DNA from: Acrocarpospora macrocephala
GTDB lineage: Bacteria > Actinomycetota > Actinomycetes > Streptosporangiales > Streptosporangiaceae
Direction: 5' to 3'
Assembly: GCF_009687865.1 (NCBI RefSeq)
Contig: NZ_BLAE01000028.1
Span: forward strand, 62,001 to 126,000
DNA: 64,000 nt
In this document: piece after piece, positions 63,599 to 64,000 of the stretch
Numbering within the stretch: the first letter of the stretch is position 1
How the letters are laid out: every line of letters starts with the position of its first letter
The notes under the pieces: model-generated
Databases searched by the model: none
What the model was told of the DNA's origin: nothing
Seen by the model: the letters and a program-made list of their open reading frames with translations, nothing else
Made by a program: the position numbers and the translations under genes

Positions 63599-64000
63599 AT
63601 GACAGAGAGTCCCTCTGTACCACCGGGGACCGGGCCGCTCTCGCCCGAGTTCGCCGGGATCGATCCGGTGTTGATGGACGGATTCATCACCGAGTTGGAG
63701 CGGGCCGGTCAGGTCATCGCCGAGCAGGTGGAGAGCATTCGCCGGGAGCTGGCCTCCGTTGACCTGCCGGCCGCGGGGCTGGCGCCGATCCGGGAGATCG
63801 GCGGCTGGGTCGAGCAGCAGGTCCCCCGGTTGCGGCAGCGGTTGGCGGCCATCACCGCTCCGGTGCCCGACATCCCCGCCCCCGCGCCCGCCGTCGCCAC
63901 ACCCGCGACGGCGCTTGCCGCTGCGGTGTCGGCGGTCACTGCGGCGGTCGGCCCAGGTCTGCGGCCCTACCGAGAGGACGCGCTGCTGCCCCCGGCCGAG
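63599..64000 (+). CDS. Partial gene for an unrecognised helical protein
   Basis: The frame is open from ATG 63,599 to the window edge (134 codons, no stop). Residues 1-85 form long amphipathic helices (FITELERAGQVIAEQVESIRREL, then GGWVEQQVPRLRQRLAAI); an Ala/Pro-rich stretch follows, then LRPYREDALLPPAE. There is no signal peptide. The helical start with a lone Trp is loosely like N-terminal modules of WXG-type or polymorphic toxin proteins, but I cannot assign a family from this fragment. Confidence 0.6.
   Translation, partial: MTESPSVPPGTGPLSPEFAGIDPVLMDGFITELERAGQVIAEQVESIRRELASVDLPAAGLAPIREIGGWVEQQVPRLRQRLAAITAPVPDIPAPAPAVATPATALAAAVSAVTAAVGPGLRPYREDALLPPAE

Overview
The window comes from a high-GC actinobacterium. 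Supporting signs are GTG and TTG starts, many ATGA/GTGA stop-start overlaps, several starts with no Shine-Dalgarno site but a -10-like hexamer 6-7 nt upstream, a sufR-B-D-Rieske-C-S-U-T operon, heme A synthesis genes beside a tkt-tal-pgi-zwf-opcA-pgl operon, and DnaE1. The overall style fits Streptosporangiales or a close relative, but no marker here fixes the genus.

Region 1 (1-16,550) is a catabolic island. It starts at the relic of a CYP105-like P450 (3-446) and an intact protein of unknown function (508-1149). A cytochrome P450, its [3Fe-4S] ferredoxin, an aldehyde dehydrogenase, an MFS transporter, a stand-alone HtaA-like protein, a DUF35 protein, a thiolase-like enzyme, a MaoC hydratase, a TetR regulator, an SDR, a ferredoxin reductase, an alcohol dehydrogenase and a fused double CaiB/BaiF CoA-transferase follow. 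Together they could oxidise a methyl group to an acid, load it on CoA and cleave the chain. No acyl-CoA dehydrogenase or CoA ligase is present. An AT-rich operator motif recurs before the first MFS gene, before the P450 operon and in the tetR-SDR divergent promoter, so TetR probably controls the whole set. The last 80 bp of the gene at 508-1149 recurs at 16,471-16,550, 15,400 bp away and 90% identical, so the island is bracketed by an imperfect direct repeat at the 3' end of a gene.

Region 2 (16.6-37.9 kb) is mostly housekeeping: dnaE1; a secreted GH5 mannanase with CBM2; an ABC exporter preceded by the remnant of a PadR gene; a DEAD-box helicase with an unusually structured leader; the suf Fe-S operon with its SufR regulator and a SufR-type operator; a VOC protein; an ABC-2 exporter; and an EamA transporter.

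Region 3 (37.9-43.6 kb) is a hydroxyproline-type catabolic operon: GntR regulator, 2-epimerase, DapA-like deaminase and a three-part FAD/[2Fe-2S] dehydrogenase. Two of its flavoproteins carry low-complexity in-frame insertions.

Region 4 (43.6-55.3 kb) holds ctaA, a PrsW-like protease, ctaB and the pentose-phosphate/glycolysis operon tkt-tal-pgi-zwf-opcA-pgl.

Region 5 (55.4-64 kb) has a small AraC regulator with a VOC gene, a second two-domain VOC protein, and a translationally coupled operon (APC permease, FGGY kinase, GlpA-like dehydrogenase, second flavoprotein, small membrane-anchored protein) divergent from a DeoR regulator. The window ends inside an unrecognised helical protein gene. 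I saw no tRNA, rRNA, CRISPR array, transposase or integrase.
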